Shown here: in pieces, positions 1-9,023 of the stretch
Position numbering within the stretch: position 1 is the stretch's first letter
Layout of the letters: the number at the start of each line of letters is the position of its first letter
Assembly: GCA_011800805.1 (NCBI GenBank)
Contig: MPNW01000082.1
Span: 13,293 to 77,292, forward strand
Source of the DNA: Hirudo medicinalis
Lineage: Eukaryota; Annelida; Clitellata; Hirudinida; Hirudinidae
Direction of reading: 5' to 3'
DNA: 64,000 nucleotides
Notes under the pieces: model-generated
Database searches by the model: none
What the model was told of the DNA's origin: nothing
Seen by the model: only the letters and a program-made list of their open reading frames with translations
Program-made: the position numbers and the translations under genes

Positions 1-1331
1 ACTTTAAATTAGGTCATCAATTAAGTTATATTTCAAAAATATCAAAAAACAAGCTAGTTTCTTTAAATGTGTTTCAAGAGTTTAACAGAATTAATAATGT
101 AATTGACTTGAAAGCAAATTACAATTTATTTAATACAAACAGCAATGTTTTATCTCAGACAATTTTAGAAAGAAATAATGATTATGGTTTTTATTCTAAA
201 TTAACTGTTAAAAAAAATGTCCATCTTTATAAATTTTCAGCAGGTTATATTTTTGAGAACTCTAAATTTAATTCAATTAATTCTATTGATAATAAAAACT
301 ATAATGATAATTTTCAATCAAATTATTTTACAACTGATGCAAGTTTTCAAAAAAATGAAGGTAAGTTAAACTATAAAGCAAAGGCTGAACTTAGATTTTA
401 TAATTTAATCTTCAATTCTGATAGAAATAACAATTATTTTCTTCTACCAACTTTACAAACTAAATATAATTTTAATCAAACTCATCATTTATTATTAAAT
501 TATTCAAAAATTATTGACTTTTACTCTTCAAGCAACTTAAATACTAATGAATATTTTGAAAATTTCCGAGACTTTTACACTTTTTCAAATATTCGTTTTA
601 CAACGCCATTAGAACAAAATATAATTTCAATGAATTATTTTAAATTTGATCTTTATAATGGTATAGTTATTTTGTTGAACTCTTCATATACATTAATTGG
701 AAATAGACTTTCTAATAATAATAAAAATAATGCTGATTACATTGAAATTCAAAACATAAATACGGAAAATCAATACGCTTGGAATAATTTATTTTCATAC
801 GAACATCGTATTTCAAAAATTAGAAACAAGTTTAAATTTTCAATTAATTACATACAATCTAATTTTGTTAATCAAGTTAATTTTATTGAAAATACACAAG
901 ATACTGAACTATTTGGGGTAAAAACTTCTTTTATTAGCATTTTTAAAAATGAGATTTTTAACTATGAATTTGGTTTAAATTACAGTAATCAACATAGCTT
1001 TTTATCTTTACAAAATATTGAAAATAAAGTCCTTCAGTTAAATCCATTTTTTTCATTTAATGGTAAATTAAATGAAAAATTCTCATATTTTATTGATAAT
1101 TCATTTGAAAATTATAAAACAAATATTGAATCTACTAGTTTCTATAATTTAAGTTTTAAATTTAATTATAAGAATAATAAAATTAAGTATTGGATTGAAG
1201 CAAATAATATTTTGAATTTGGATAATGCTAAAATAATCAAGTTTACAGCTAGAAACAATTTTACTTCAACTGAAATTATAGACAGATTAGCAGGTTATAT
1301 CGGAGTTGGACTAGGCTTTGATTTAAAATAA
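1..1331 (+). CDS. Outer-membrane beta-barrel protein, TonB-dependent-receptor-like, C-terminal part
   Basis: The reading frame is open from base 3, so the gene starts left of the window and only about the last 443 residues are seen. The protein is almost entirely alternating short polar/aromatic stretches, rich in Asn, Phe and Tyr, as in amphipathic strands of an outer-membrane barrel. Near the end it has a NILNLDN stretch resembling the NLFN-type motif of TonB-dependent receptors, and it closes with a glycine-rich terminal strand. No plug domain or TonB box is visible, so the subfamily is inferred. Base composition is unusual: roughly 20 percent GC in sampled lines against about 40 percent in genes such as mutS2. 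Together with the insertion-sequence debris just downstream this suggests foreign origin. It could instead be another barrel family, such as a porin-like or carboxypeptidase-regulatory-domain protein. Confidence 0.6.
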   Translation, partial: FKLGHQLSYISKISKNKLVSLNVFQEFNRINNVIDLKANYNLFNTNSNVLSQTILERNNDYGFYSKLTVKKNVHLYKFSAGYIFENSKFNSINSIDNKNYNDNFQSNYFTTDASFQKNEGKLNYKAKAELRFYNLIFNSDRNNNYFLLPTLQTKYNFNQTHHLLLNYSKIIDFYSSSNLNTNEYFENFRDFYTFSNIRFTTPLEQNIISMNYFKFDLYNGIVILLNSSYTLIGNRLSNNNKNNADYIEIQNINTENQYAWNNLFSYEHRISKIRNKFKFSINYIQSNFVNQVNFIENTQDTELFGVKTSFISIFKNEIFNYEFGLNYSNQHSFLSLQNIENKVLQLNPFFSFNGKLNEKFSYFIDNSFENYKTNIESTSFYNLSFKFNYKNNKIKYWIEANNILNLDNAKIIKFTARNNFTSTEIIDRLAGYIGVGLGFDLK

Positions 1332-1559
1332 TTCTTCTGCTAACAGCAGATTTATGAAATGGCGAGTGAAGTGCAAAATTTAAGCTTTGTGCATCTGTAA
1401 TCGTCATTACTTAATCTGACATATTAGGTTTTTTTAAGGCATAAGCTGATTTTAAATTTAACTAATTTACGAATTGTCAAATTAAGTTTTGACTATTACA
1501 GCTTAATGGAATCTGCCGAAGAAATGGTTAAACTATCGGCTATAAAACTTTTAATGAAA

Positions 1560-2057
1560 CATTTTTAAACAGGCTCTAAATCTCGCTGGATAAGGTCTGA
1601 TTCTACCGTTAAAACTTTCTATGGTAAATGTTTTTTTTTTTGGTTTGTAAAGCACTTTTCCGGTGGAATAATTTCATTATAACTTTCCTGATAATCTGTA
1701 CAATAATGATAATCTGTACAATAATAATTTGTTTGTATCTCTTTTATTATTCCCTAACCTCATTCCGCAAAAAACATTTACCATTGGTAGTTGCTCTGTT
1801 GGCAATAACGAAATGCAAGCTGTCGTTTTCCCGCTATATCAATTGCAATCCATACCCAACAATAGTTTTTTTTTGACGAAACATAGGCGTGCATTTCATC
1901 AATTTCTATCTACAGGCTTGTTGTTCTTTATTGTTTCCAATTGGCTGCCATATTTTTTATCCATTTTATAACTCCAAGGAGACTTACCTCTCGGTAATCT
2001 TCCGATAGAATGAAAGCCTAAACATTCTGAATACATCACCAAGCCAAGCCCTTTTCT
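1560..2057 (-). mobile_element. Degenerate IS1-family transposase remnant (copy 1)
   Basis: The minus strand carries transposase pieces in several frames. From 2050 down to 1780 there is a LGFHSIGR-like helix-turn-helix stretch, then IDEMHAYVSSKKNYCW, which matches the first catalytic Asp region of IS1 InsB-type transposases. From 1740 down to 1590 there are pieces like YNEIIPPEKCFT and FNGRIRPYPARFR, matching the C-terminal YTVEGYNxxxRHYLARF region. Frameshifts, a small internal tandem duplication near 1690-1730 and losses make it non-functional. It differs in sequence from the IS1 copies at 6.9 kb and 40.7 kb. Two short plus-strand open frames lying on it are artefacts. Confidence 0.7.
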
Positions 2058-2140
2058 CTAAAATCAAACCAGTGATTTTTATATTTTAATTTGGAGGTCT
2101 CTTTTATAAAAACTTTAACAATACATTTTTAAACAGTTTC
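2058..2140 (-). mobile_element. IS5-type element, 5-prime terminal fragment
   Basis: The stretch ends with the sequence TTTTTAAACAGTTTC, the inverted-repeat end also seen at 26237. The preceding 70 bases (AAATCAAACCAGTGATTTTTA and onward) align with the upstream part of the short element at 25884-26237. Only this end survives. It abuts the IS1 remnant on the left and the duplicated yggS/DUF4296 junction on the right, so it marks a rearrangement breakpoint. Confidence 0.6.
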
Positions 2141-2324
2141 TATCGGCTATGCTCATTTATCCCTATTTTTGCAGTAAAAATAACAAACCTTGAGGTAAAA
2201 CGGCTCAAGAAAATAATGTTTTATGTAGAATGAATAAACGACCAGTTTTTTTAATAATGATGTTGTTGGTTTTTAGCTGTAAGCCAGGCATACCAAACGA
2301 TGTATTAAAACCCCAACAAATGGA
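2141..2324 (+). repeat. Copy A of the duplicated yggS/DUF4296 junction
   Basis: About 184 bases are nearly identical to 17974-18156 in the same orientation. The segment starts with the reverse complement of the first bases of yggS (start codon included), covers the divergent promoter region and enters the DUF4296 coding sequence. In this copy the DUF4296 gene is intact and yggS is reduced to a stub. Confidence 0.85.
2164..2171 (+). promoter_or_regulatory. -7 box for the DUF4296-mutS2 unit
   Basis: TATTTTTG matches the Bacteroidota -7 consensus TAnnTTTG and lies 58 bases before the start codon. No good -33 TTG is seen at normal spacing, because the upstream sequence is the IS5-type end. The duplicate at 17974-18156 has the same box. 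Confidence 0.45.
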
Positions 2325-2718
2325 AAATATACTTTTTGATATTCACATTGTGGATGGGTATTTATATACTTTACCCGTTAACGACAGCTTAAAAATTATA
2401 GCCTCCGCTTATTACAATGGAGTTTATAAAAAATATGGAATTGATTCGGCAACTTTTACCGGAAGCAAAAACTACTATTATCAGCATACCGATTTGTTTA
2501 AAGATATGTATGCCAACATTGTGGAAAAACTTGAAAAAGAAAGAGAAAAGCAAACTAAATTAAACAACGATTTGATTGCAAAATCAGCGTTATCAGATTC
2601 GATGGAAAGAGTTAAAAAAAACGATTTGACAGAAAAGAAGGTCGATTCAATAACTTATAAGAAAAAAATAAATTTATTTTTAAGAAACAGGAAAATAGTT
2701 GATCGAAAAAAACAATAA
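2230..2718 (+). CDS. DUF4296 domain lipoprotein
   Basis: A 162-residue protein starting with a short charged stretch and a hydrophobic segment ending in LLVFSC, a lipobox with Cys17, so it is probably an SPII lipoprotein anchored in the envelope. Residues 22-100 follow the DUF4296 pattern (DVLKPQQMENILFDIHIVDGYL). The C-terminal third is Lys/Glu-rich and probably helical. The function of the family is unknown. It lies 20 bases before mutS2 in the same direction and probably shares its transcript. The 5-prime part of this gene is duplicated, and broken, at 18.06-18.16 kb. Confidence 0.8.
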   Translation: MNKRPVFLIMMLLVFSCKPGIPNDVLKPQQMENILFDIHIVDGYLYTLPVNDSLKIIASAYYNGVYKKYGIDSATFTGSKNYYYQHTDLFKDMYANIVEKLEKEREKQTKLNNDLIAKSALSDSMERVKKNDLTEKKVDSITYKKKINLFLRNRKIVDRKKQ

Positions 2719-2738
2719 TTTAAAGTCAGTACATTAAA

Positions 2739-5108
2739 ATGTTGTATCCGGAAAATTGCCAAGAGAGATTAGGCTTTCATGAAATTAAACAGTTAGTGCT
2801 TCAACATTGCTTAAGCGCTATGGGGCGGGATTTGGCAGCCAAAATGCAGGTTATGAATAATTTTGACCAAATCAATAAATTTTTGCGTCAAACCAAAGAA
2901 TTTAAAAACATTCTCGAAAATCAGGAACCCCTGCAAATAGGTTCTTTTTTTGATATAAAGATTTTTGCTGATAAGATAAGGATAGAAGGCGCTTATTTGC
3001 TTGAAAAAGAGCTTTATCAAATTTATGTCTCTTTGCAAACGGTATTTTCGGTTATCCGATTTTTCGATGAGCGAAAAGAAATCTATCCAAATTTAGAGGC
3101 CTTGTTTGAACATTTGCCCGTTGAGATAGGTATTTTAAAGCAAATAGAAAAAGTAATTGACGACAAAGGGCATATGAAACCCAACGCTTCGGCTTTATTG
3201 CAAGAAATTACGGCTGCTATTGCCAAAGGAGAACAAGATGTACACCGCCGCATGGAGGCCATCTATAAAATAGCCGCAGATAAAAATTGGGTGGCCGATG
3301 GCAGTTTAACGGTTCGGGACGGACGGATATGTATCCCAATTTTGGCCGAACACAAAAGAAAAATAAAAGGTTTTATACACGATGAAAGCGCCAGCGGACA
3401 AACCGTTTTTTTAGAACCCGATGAGGTTTTTAACCTTAACAACCAACTTCGCAATTTGGAGTTTGACCGCAGACGAGAGGTTACCCGAATTCTGATTGCA
3501 TTAACCGAAAACTTAAGACCCTATAACCCCATGCTATTATCATACCATAGTTTTTTAACTAAGCTTGATTTTGTAAGGGCAAAAGCTTTGTTTGCCTTAA
3601 GTATTAATGCAAATATGCCTCTTTTGATTAAAGACAGTAAAACAAAGTTAGTGAATGCCAAACACCCGTTGCTGTTACTGTCGTTTGCCCATGAACATAA
3701 AACGGTAGTGCCGTTAAATATGCATCTGAACGAAAACCTGCGTATGGTTTTGGTTTCCGGACCAAATGCAGGAGGAAAATCGGTTTGCATGAAAACCGTA
3801 GGTTTGCTGCAATTGATGCTGCAATCGGGCTTGCTGGTGCCGGTAGATGAAAGCAGCGAAATGGGTATTTTTTATCAAATTTTTGCCAATATAGGCGATG
3901 ATCAATCTATTGAATCAGATTTGAGTACTTACAGCGCACACCTTAAAAAAATGCGTTATTTTGTAGATCGTGCCGATGCAAAAACGCTGGTGTTAATTGA
4001 TGAGTTTGGAACGGGAACCGACCCGCAGTTTGGAGGCCCCATGGCAGAGGCCGTTCTCCAAGTACTAAACAGTAAAAAAGCCCTGGGCGTAATTACCACA
4101 CATTACTCTAACCTTAAATTGTTTGCCCAACAAACCGATGGGCTTGAAAATGCTTCCATGTTGTTTGATAATGTTAAAATGAAACCGCTTTATGTGTTAG
4201 ACATCGGCAAACCTGGTAGTTCTTACGCTTTTGAGATTGCACAAAATATAGGTTTGCAAAAAGAAGTTTTGGCTTTGGCAAAAGAAAAAATCGGTATTAA
4301 TCAGAATAGCGTAGACAGCCTTTTGGTAAATTTAGAGCGTGAAAAAAGAGCTTTACACGAAAGCAAGATTAATTTAGCCAATCGGCAAAATCAGCTAAAA
4401 CAGTTACTTGCCGAAAACGAAAAATTAAAACAGCATTTAGAACAGAACCGAAAAATATTGATAAAGGATGCGAAATTGGAGGCACAGCAAATTGTAAAGG
4501 AAGCCAATAAACTGGTAGAAAATACCATTGCTCAAATCAGAAAAAAACAGGCAGATAAAGAAACCGTCAGGCAACTTCGGCAAACGCTTAAACACAGTTT
4601 ACAAAAAAACGAAGTAAAGCCGGAGCCCGAACCTGTTGTTCAAATAGATCATTCGGCCATACAAACAGGAGATTGGGTGCAACTGATTAATACCCAAACC
4701 ACCGGTCAGGTTTTAGAAATTAACAGGGATAGTTTGGTATTGGCCTTTGGCGATTTGCGCTCTGTAGTTAAAAAAAATAAGGTTTATAAAATCAGCAATA
4801 AACAAGTTAAAAAAGCAATTAAAAGCAGTGGCATCGCTAATCGTTTAAACCAAGCCATGAGCAGTTTTAACCCTCAATTGGATTTACGAGGTATGCGGGG
4901 AGAAATTGCGGTGCAAGAAATAGAAAATTGTATGGACAAAGCCATTATGCTTGGTTTCCCTTTCATAAAAATTATACACGGCAAAGGCTATGGTATTTTA
5001 AGGAAACTCGTTCGTGATTATTTAAAAGGTTATAAACAAGTAAGTAAACTGGAAGATGAACATGCCGATAAAGGGGGCGATGGTATAACTTATGTTTATT
5101 TGAAATAG
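2739..5108 (+). CDS. mutS2: MutS2 family ATPase/endonuclease
   Basis: 789 residues, the normal length for MutS2. The N-terminal half has the MutS-like core and lever. The ABC-type ATPase follows, with Walker A GPNAGGKS from residue 341 and Walker B/D-loop DEFGTGTD from residue 421. A long charged coiled coil spans about 515-620. A C-terminal Smr domain starts at LDLRG (residue 714) and has the nuclease-associated HGKG at 747-750. Family members lack the mismatch-recognition domain; they suppress recombination or act on stalled, collided ribosomes. The gene follows the DUF4296 lipoprotein closely. No damage is visible. Confidence 0.95.
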   Translation: MLYPENCQERLGFHEIKQLVLQHCLSAMGRDLAAKMQVMNNFDQINKFLRQTKEFKNILENQEPLQIGSFFDIKIFADKIRIEGAYLLEKELYQIYVSLQTVFSVIRFFDERKEIYPNLEALFEHLPVEIGILKQIEKVIDDKGHMKPNASALLQEITAAIAKGEQDVHRRMEAIYKIAADKNWVADGSLTVRDGRICIPILAEHKRKIKGFIHDESASGQTVFLEPDEVFNLNNQLRNLEFDRRREVTRILIALTENLRPYNPMLLSYHSFLTKLDFVRAKALFALSINANMPLLIKDSKTKLVNAKHPLLLLSFAHEHKTVVPLNMHLNENLRMVLVSGPNAGGKSVCMKTVGLLQLMLQSGLLVPVDESSEMGIFYQIFANIGDDQSIESDLSTYSAHLKKMRYFVDRADAKTLVLIDEFGTGTDPQFGGPMAEAVLQVLNSKKALGVITTHYSNLKLFAQQTDGLENASMLFDNVKMKPLYVLDIGKPGSSYAFEIAQNIGLQKEVLALAKEKIGINQNSVDSLLVNLEREKRALHESKINLANRQNQLKQLLAENEKLKQHLEQNRKILIKDAKLEAQQIVKEANKLVENTIAQIRKKQADKETVRQLRQTLKHSLQKNEVKPEPEPVVQIDHSAIQTGDWVQLINTQTTGQVLEINRDSLVLAFGDLRSVVKKNKVYKISNKQVKKAIKSSGIANRLNQAMSSFNPQLDLRGMRGEIAVQEIENCMDKAIMLGFPFIKIIHGKGYGILRKLVRDYLKGYKQVSKLEDEHADKGGDGITYVYLK

Positions 5109-5288
5109 ATATATGTTAGGCGCTACGGTTTTCATTATAAAATAAATTGCTAAAATAAGATATCGGTTTTTAACCATTAATTTAATCGGCTTATCCTTGC
5201 TCAACATTAAGTATCGTTAACAAATGAGCAGTATTTTTTTGTTTTAGCTCCAAAAACTTACTAATTTGCTCCACTTAACAAAAATTAT

Positions 5289-5990
5289 ATGATTAATAAA
5301 GTTGTTTCAAACGCTGATGAAGCCATTGCTGATATTGCCGATGGCAGCACGATCATGTTTGGGGGGTTTGGCCTTTGCGGTATTCCAGAAAATTGTATTG
5401 CCGCAATAGTTAAAAAAGGCGTTAAAAATTTAACCTGTATTTCCAATAATGCAGGCGTTGACGATTTTGGCATCGGGTTAATGTTGCATCAGCATCAGGT
5501 AAAGAAAATGATTTCCAGTTATGTTGGCGAAAATGTCGAATTTGAACGCCAGTTGTTAAGCGGCGAGTTGGAGGTTGAGCTTATCCCACAAGGCACTTTA
5601 GCCACCCGTTGTTTGGCCGCCGGTTATGGAATGCCTGTTATTTATACCCCCGCCGGGGTAGGAACGGAGGTAGCAGAAAGTAAAGAAGTAAGAAATTTTA
5701 AAGGTAAAGATTATTTGATGGAATATGCTTTTGATGCTGATTTTGCCATCGTAAAAGCTTGGAAAGGCGATGCTTTAGGAAACCTGATTTATAGGGCAGC
5801 CGGCAGAAATTTTAACCCCATAATGGCTATGGCCGGAAAAATAACCATTGCAGAAGTGGAAGAATTAGTAGAAGTTGGCAAATTAGATCCGGATCATATA
5901 CATACACCAGGGATATACGTTCATCGTATTTTTCAAGGAAAAAATTATCAAAAACGGATAGAACAAAAAACGGTTAGAGAACGAAAATAA
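5289..5990 (+). CDS. scoA: 3-oxoacid (succinyl-CoA:acetoacetate) CoA-transferase subunit A
   Basis: 233 residues, the usual size for the alpha subunit. Residues 25-35 hold the family signature GGFGLCGIPEN, and the Rossmann-like CoA-transferase I fold continues through GTEVAESKE and a C-terminal GIYVHRIFQG. With subunit B it moves CoA between succinyl-CoA and acetoacetate in ketone-body and acetoacetate use. scoB lies downstream on the same strand. The two are separated by 222 bases with a possible internal promoter, which is wider than in many genomes where they overlap. The thiolase at 51.1 kb could act in the same pathway. Confidence 0.93.
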   Translation: MINKVVSNADEAIADIADGSTIMFGGFGLCGIPENCIAAIVKKGVKNLTCISNNAGVDDFGIGLMLHQHQVKKMISSYVGENVEFERQLLSGELEVELIPQGTLATRCLAAGYGMPVIYTPAGVGTEVAESKEVRNFKGKDYLMEYAFDADFAIVKAWKGDALGNLIYRAAGRNFNPIMAMAGKITIAEVEELVEVGKLDPDHIHTPGIYVHRIFQGKNYQKRIEQKTVRERK

Positions 5991-6067
5991 AGCGTTAATT
6001 GATGCTTATTACAATAAAGTTTAAAGTTGATTTTTTTTTGCCTTTGATTATCCGAAAAATATTATTT

Positions 6068-6075
6068 TAACTTCG
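6068..6075 (+). promoter_or_regulatory. Possible -7 box upstream of scoB
   Basis: TAACTTCG, one mismatch from TAnnTTTG, sits in TTTAACTTCGCAA. The same 13-base string occurs upstream of gyrA at 40994-41006. Its presence in the scoA-scoB gap suggests scoB can be transcribed on its own. Confidence 0.3.
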
Positions 6076-6212
6076 CAAAAAATGATGCAGTTTGTATTTC
6101 TGCCGCAAAATATTTGGTATAAAGAAAAAATATATAATTGTTGGGTAAAAGATAATTGGCCTTTCATCTTTATGAGGTTATTATTTCATTTACAAATTAT
6201 CTCATTAAAATT

Positions 6213-6869
6213 ATGTTGGATAAAAATGGAATTGCAAAACGTATTGCAAAAGAAATAAAAGACGGTTATTATGTGAATTTAGGTATTGGTATTCCTACGT
6301 TGGTAGCCAATTATATTCCGGAGGGGATAAACGTAGTTTTGCAATCCGAAAACGGATTGTTAGGTACCGGACCTTTTCCTTTTGAAGGGGATGAAGATCC
6401 CGATTTAATTAACGCCGGTAAACAAACTATCACCATTTTACCGGGTTCATCTGTTTTTGACTCAGCAATGAGCTTTGGAATGATCAGAGCTCAAAAAATT
6501 GATTTGACAATTTTGGGCGCTATGGAAGTTTCAGAAAATGGCGATATAGCCAATTGGAAAATTCCGGGCAAGATGGTTAAGGGCATGGGAGGGGCAATGG
6601 ATTTGGTGGCGTCAGCTAAAAATATTGTTGTGGCTATGCAACATGTAAATAAAGCCGGCGAAAGTAAATTATTGCCAAAATGTACACTTCCTTTAACCGG
6701 AGTAAAATGCATCAAAAAAATTGTAACAGAACTTGCAGTTTTGGATGTATTGCCTGCCGGCGGTTTTAAATTATTGGAAAGAGCGCCGGGGGTAAGCGTA
6801 GATTATATCAAACAAAATACTTTGGGTAAGCTTATTGCTAATGATGATGTACCGGAAATGGTGCTTTAA
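6213..6869 (+). CDS. scoB: 3-oxoacid CoA-transferase subunit B
   Basis: The frame is open from 6156, but the family N-terminus (MLDKNGIAKRIAKEIKDG) begins at 6213, giving 218 residues, the usual length. The catalytic glutamate lies in the QSENGLLG motif (Glu46), which forms the thioester-linked CoA intermediate. GMGGAMDL and the C-terminal AGGFKLLERAPGVSV are also typical. The beta subunit pairs with ScoA. The stop codon lies 12 bases before the left end of the IS1 copy, so the insertion did not damage the gene. Confidence 0.93.
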   Translation: MLDKNGIAKRIAKEIKDGYYVNLGIGIPTLVANYIPEGINVVLQSENGLLGTGPFPFEGDEDPDLINAGKQTITILPGSSVFDSAMSFGMIRAQKIDLTILGAMEVSENGDIANWKIPGKMVKGMGGAMDLVASAKNIVVAMQHVNKAGESKLLPKCTLPLTGVKCIKKIVTELAVLDVLPAGGFKLLERAPGVSVDYIKQNTLGKLIANDDVPEMVL

Positions 6870-6881
6870 AAATACAAGGCC

Positions 6882-7606
6882 TTGTTAAATTAGTATACAT
6901 AATTCATTATTCAATTTCAGAAATAGGATTTTTAGCGATTTTTCAATCATATGCTCAGTTTTGCTATAGCGCTTTCCTTTTCTTTTAAACCGTGCAAGAT
7001 AGCGCCATTATAACCCTCAACGATATAAGTTTTGGCTTTGCTTCTGATATGAAATTCAGATTCTAAAATTTATTCATGGCATTTGCAATGATCGCTACAG
7101 TAAAAATCCACATCGGTACCGCTAATCTTATCATATAATCTCATCCCGGTTTCTGTTCCTCTGCTCTCACACACAAACGAGATGAACCGTCTTGCAAATC
7201 GATCAATAGCAATCCATATCCAACAGTAGTTTTTTTTGACCCGACATAGCTGCGCATCTCATCAAGTTCTACAACTGCAATTGGTTCTGTGCTTTGTAGA
7301 AGACTAACCTTGCTTCCCCATTCCTTTACCCATTGATAGACTGTCCCGTAGCTGATTTTTAATACCCTACCTATCAACCTGAAACCCAGTCCCTCCAAAT
7401 ACATTTGCAATGCCAAGCGCTTGGTTTCCCTTGATTTTACATCTGCCTTTTTCTCAACAGTATACCTGAAGCCGCATGTTTTGCATAAATATCGTTGTCT
7501 TTCCTTTACTATACCATCTTTACAGTAATTCGAACTTTGACATCGAGAACAATTCATAGAAATATCATTTTATCTCAAAATTACGAAATCTATACTAAAT
7601 TAACAA
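6882..7606 (-). mobile_element. Decaying IS1-family insertion sequence with terminal inverted repeats (copy 2)
   Basis: A 725-base unit bounded by imperfect inverted repeats: TTGTTAAATTAGTATACAT at 6882-6900 and the complement of TTGTTAATTTAGTATAGAT at 7588-7606, 17 of 19 matching. The transposase runs on the minus strand. No clear 8-9 bp target duplication is seen. The C-terminal half of the transposase is disrupted, so it should not move by itself. It sits exactly between scoB and the universal stress gene, 10 bases from the stop of the latter. Confidence 0.85.
6930..7557 (-). pseudogene. IS1-family transposase, disrupted
   Basis: The first 138 residues (7557 down to 7141) are intact. They carry a zinc-ribbon with Cys pairs near residues 3-6 and a CKTC pair, a helix-turn-helix (LKISYGTVYQWVKEWG), and VELDEMRSYVGSKK with the first catalytic Asp of the InsB-like domain. 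A stop follows EEQKPG at 7141. Past it, the C-terminal half can still be read in pieces between 7140 and 6930 (YDKISGTDVDFYCSDHCK, then KAKTYIVEGYN), with an internal stop and a frame change. The element belongs to the Bacteroidota IS1 group that encodes one fused transposase. Confidence 0.85.
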
Positions 7607-7616
7607 CGATGAATTT

Positions 7617-8066
7617 TTATATTTCAAATTTGTTAGGAACAATCATAACCGGGCATGCAGATTTTCTGGCTACATGTTCGGCCACGCTTCCCATTAAAAA
7701 ATGATGAAGACCGGTTCGTCCATGAGTGCCTATTACAATCAAATCAGCCTCCCATTCTTCTGCTTGGGTAATAATGCCATGCGTTGCGGTATCTAAAACA
7801 GACAGGTAGGTAGTTGGTACGCCGTTTGAAAACATGGCTTCTATTTGCTTTAGCAACAAATGACTGTTTTCATTGCTGTTTTCATACATTTCCATAAAAA
7901 CGGGCGCTATGCTAAATTCTGCGTTAACGGTTGTCGGCCTTGGTTCAATAATGTTAACAAGCGCTACTTGGGCATTAAATTTAGAGGCTAAACCGTACCC
8001 GGCTTTGGCTGCTTTTTCAGAACAAGTGCTGTTATCAACAGCAATTAAAATTTTTTTGTAATCCAT
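7617..8066 (-). CDS. Universal stress protein (UspA family)
   Basis: 149 residues, one USP domain. It begins with the strand KKILIAVDNS and has the ATP-binding signature G-x2-G-x9-G-S from Gly113 to Ser127, followed by ACPVMIVP. This is the ATP-binding subclass. The family is soluble and cytoplasmic and is induced by stress or energy limitation; the exact role cannot be read from sequence. It is divergent from the NlpC/P60 gene, and its stop codon lies next to the IS1 end. Confidence 0.93.
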   Translation of the reverse strand: MDYKKILIAVDNSTCSEKAAKAGYGLASKFNAQVALVNIIEPRPTTVNAEFSIAPVFMEMYENSNENSHLLLKQIEAMFSNGVPTTYLSVLDTATHGIITQAEEWEADLIVIGTHGRTGLHHFLMGSVAEHVARKSACPVMIVPNKFEI

Positions 8067-8157
8067 ATGTTTGCAATTTAATAATTGAGATTAATTTTAT
8101 AACAATTTTATTGTTTTAAAGTTTGATTTGTTTAGATATTGTAAGTCAATATTTTGT

Positions 8158-8165
8158 TATTTTTG
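8158..8165 (+). promoter_or_regulatory. -7 box upstream of the NlpC/P60 gene
   Basis: TATTTTTG matches TAnnTTTG and lies 14 bases before the ATG at 8180, in the divergent gap with the universal stress gene. No convincing -33 box was found. Confidence 0.4.
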
Positions 8166-8179
8166 ATTTGAAAACAAAT

Positions 8180-8961
8180 ATGATGGATAATTTCTTTGTT
8201 TGCAATGTAGCCGTTGCTCCGTTAAGGAAAGAAGCTAACAATCAGGCAGAAATGGTATCGCAGTTGCTTTTTGGTGATAGGGTAACGGTACTTGAAAAAG
8301 CTGAGAAATGGTGCTTGATAAAAACCCGTCACGATGGCTGTAAAGGTTGGATGGATCCAAAACAACTGGATAAAATTGACCCGCTTTTTTTTAATAATGA
8401 AAACCAATACCAATTACTGGCATCTTTACAGCCGGTTAATGAACTGATAGGGGAAGACGGTTCTAAATATTATCTTACCCCGGGCAGTTCCCTGCCTTTT
8501 GTAACCAAGAAGGATGCCTCATAGGAAATAAATTTTTTAAACTCAATTTTCTGCCGATAAAGCCGCAACACAATCAATTTTTAAATAAAGTAGCAGAAAC
8601 GGCCACATTTTTTTTAAACGCGCCTTATTTATGGGGTGGCAGAACAATTTTTGGTATCGATTGTTCGGGGTTTTCGCAAATGGTATACAAAATTTTAGGC
8701 TTTGTTATTAAAAGAGACGCTTGGCAGCAAGCAGAACAGGGTACGCCGGTTGATTTTATAAGCGAAGCACAAACAGGCGATTTAGCTTTTTTTGATAATG
8801 ATTTCGGTAAAATTATACACGTAGGGCTAATGTTGGGCAACGATAAAATTATTCATGCATCAGGAAAAGTACGTATCGATTTGATTGACAACCAAGGGAT
8901 TTATAATGCAGAAATAGGTAGGTATACCCATCAATTACGAATGATTAAACGCTTAGTGTAA
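8180..8961 (+). pseudogene. SH3-NlpC/P60 cell-wall peptidase, frameshifted
   Basis: The N-terminal part (8180-8524) holds a bacterial SH3 domain (VAPLRKEANNQAEMVSQLLFGD) and a linker to a PGSSLPF motif typical of the family. The C-terminal part is in another frame and remains open to 8961. It has the NlpC/P60 catalytic Cys in GIDCSGF, the linker QTGDLAFF and the catalytic His in KIIHVG. The family cuts D-gamma-Glu bonds in peptidoglycan stem peptides. The frame changes at a run of four T at 8497-8500; one extra T would restore continuity. This is either a recent inactivation or a sequencing error. The ATG at 8180 is preferred over the earlier alternative start at 8123. Confidence 0.85.
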
Positions 8962-9023
8962 TTATTTTATAACATTATGACAAAATAAGCGGAGTTAACA
9001 ATTTTTGGCGTTATATTGCTTCC

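Noticed and set aside
1628..1971. Two short plus-strand open frames
   Set aside because: They lie antisense on the IS1 remnant and show no family pattern.
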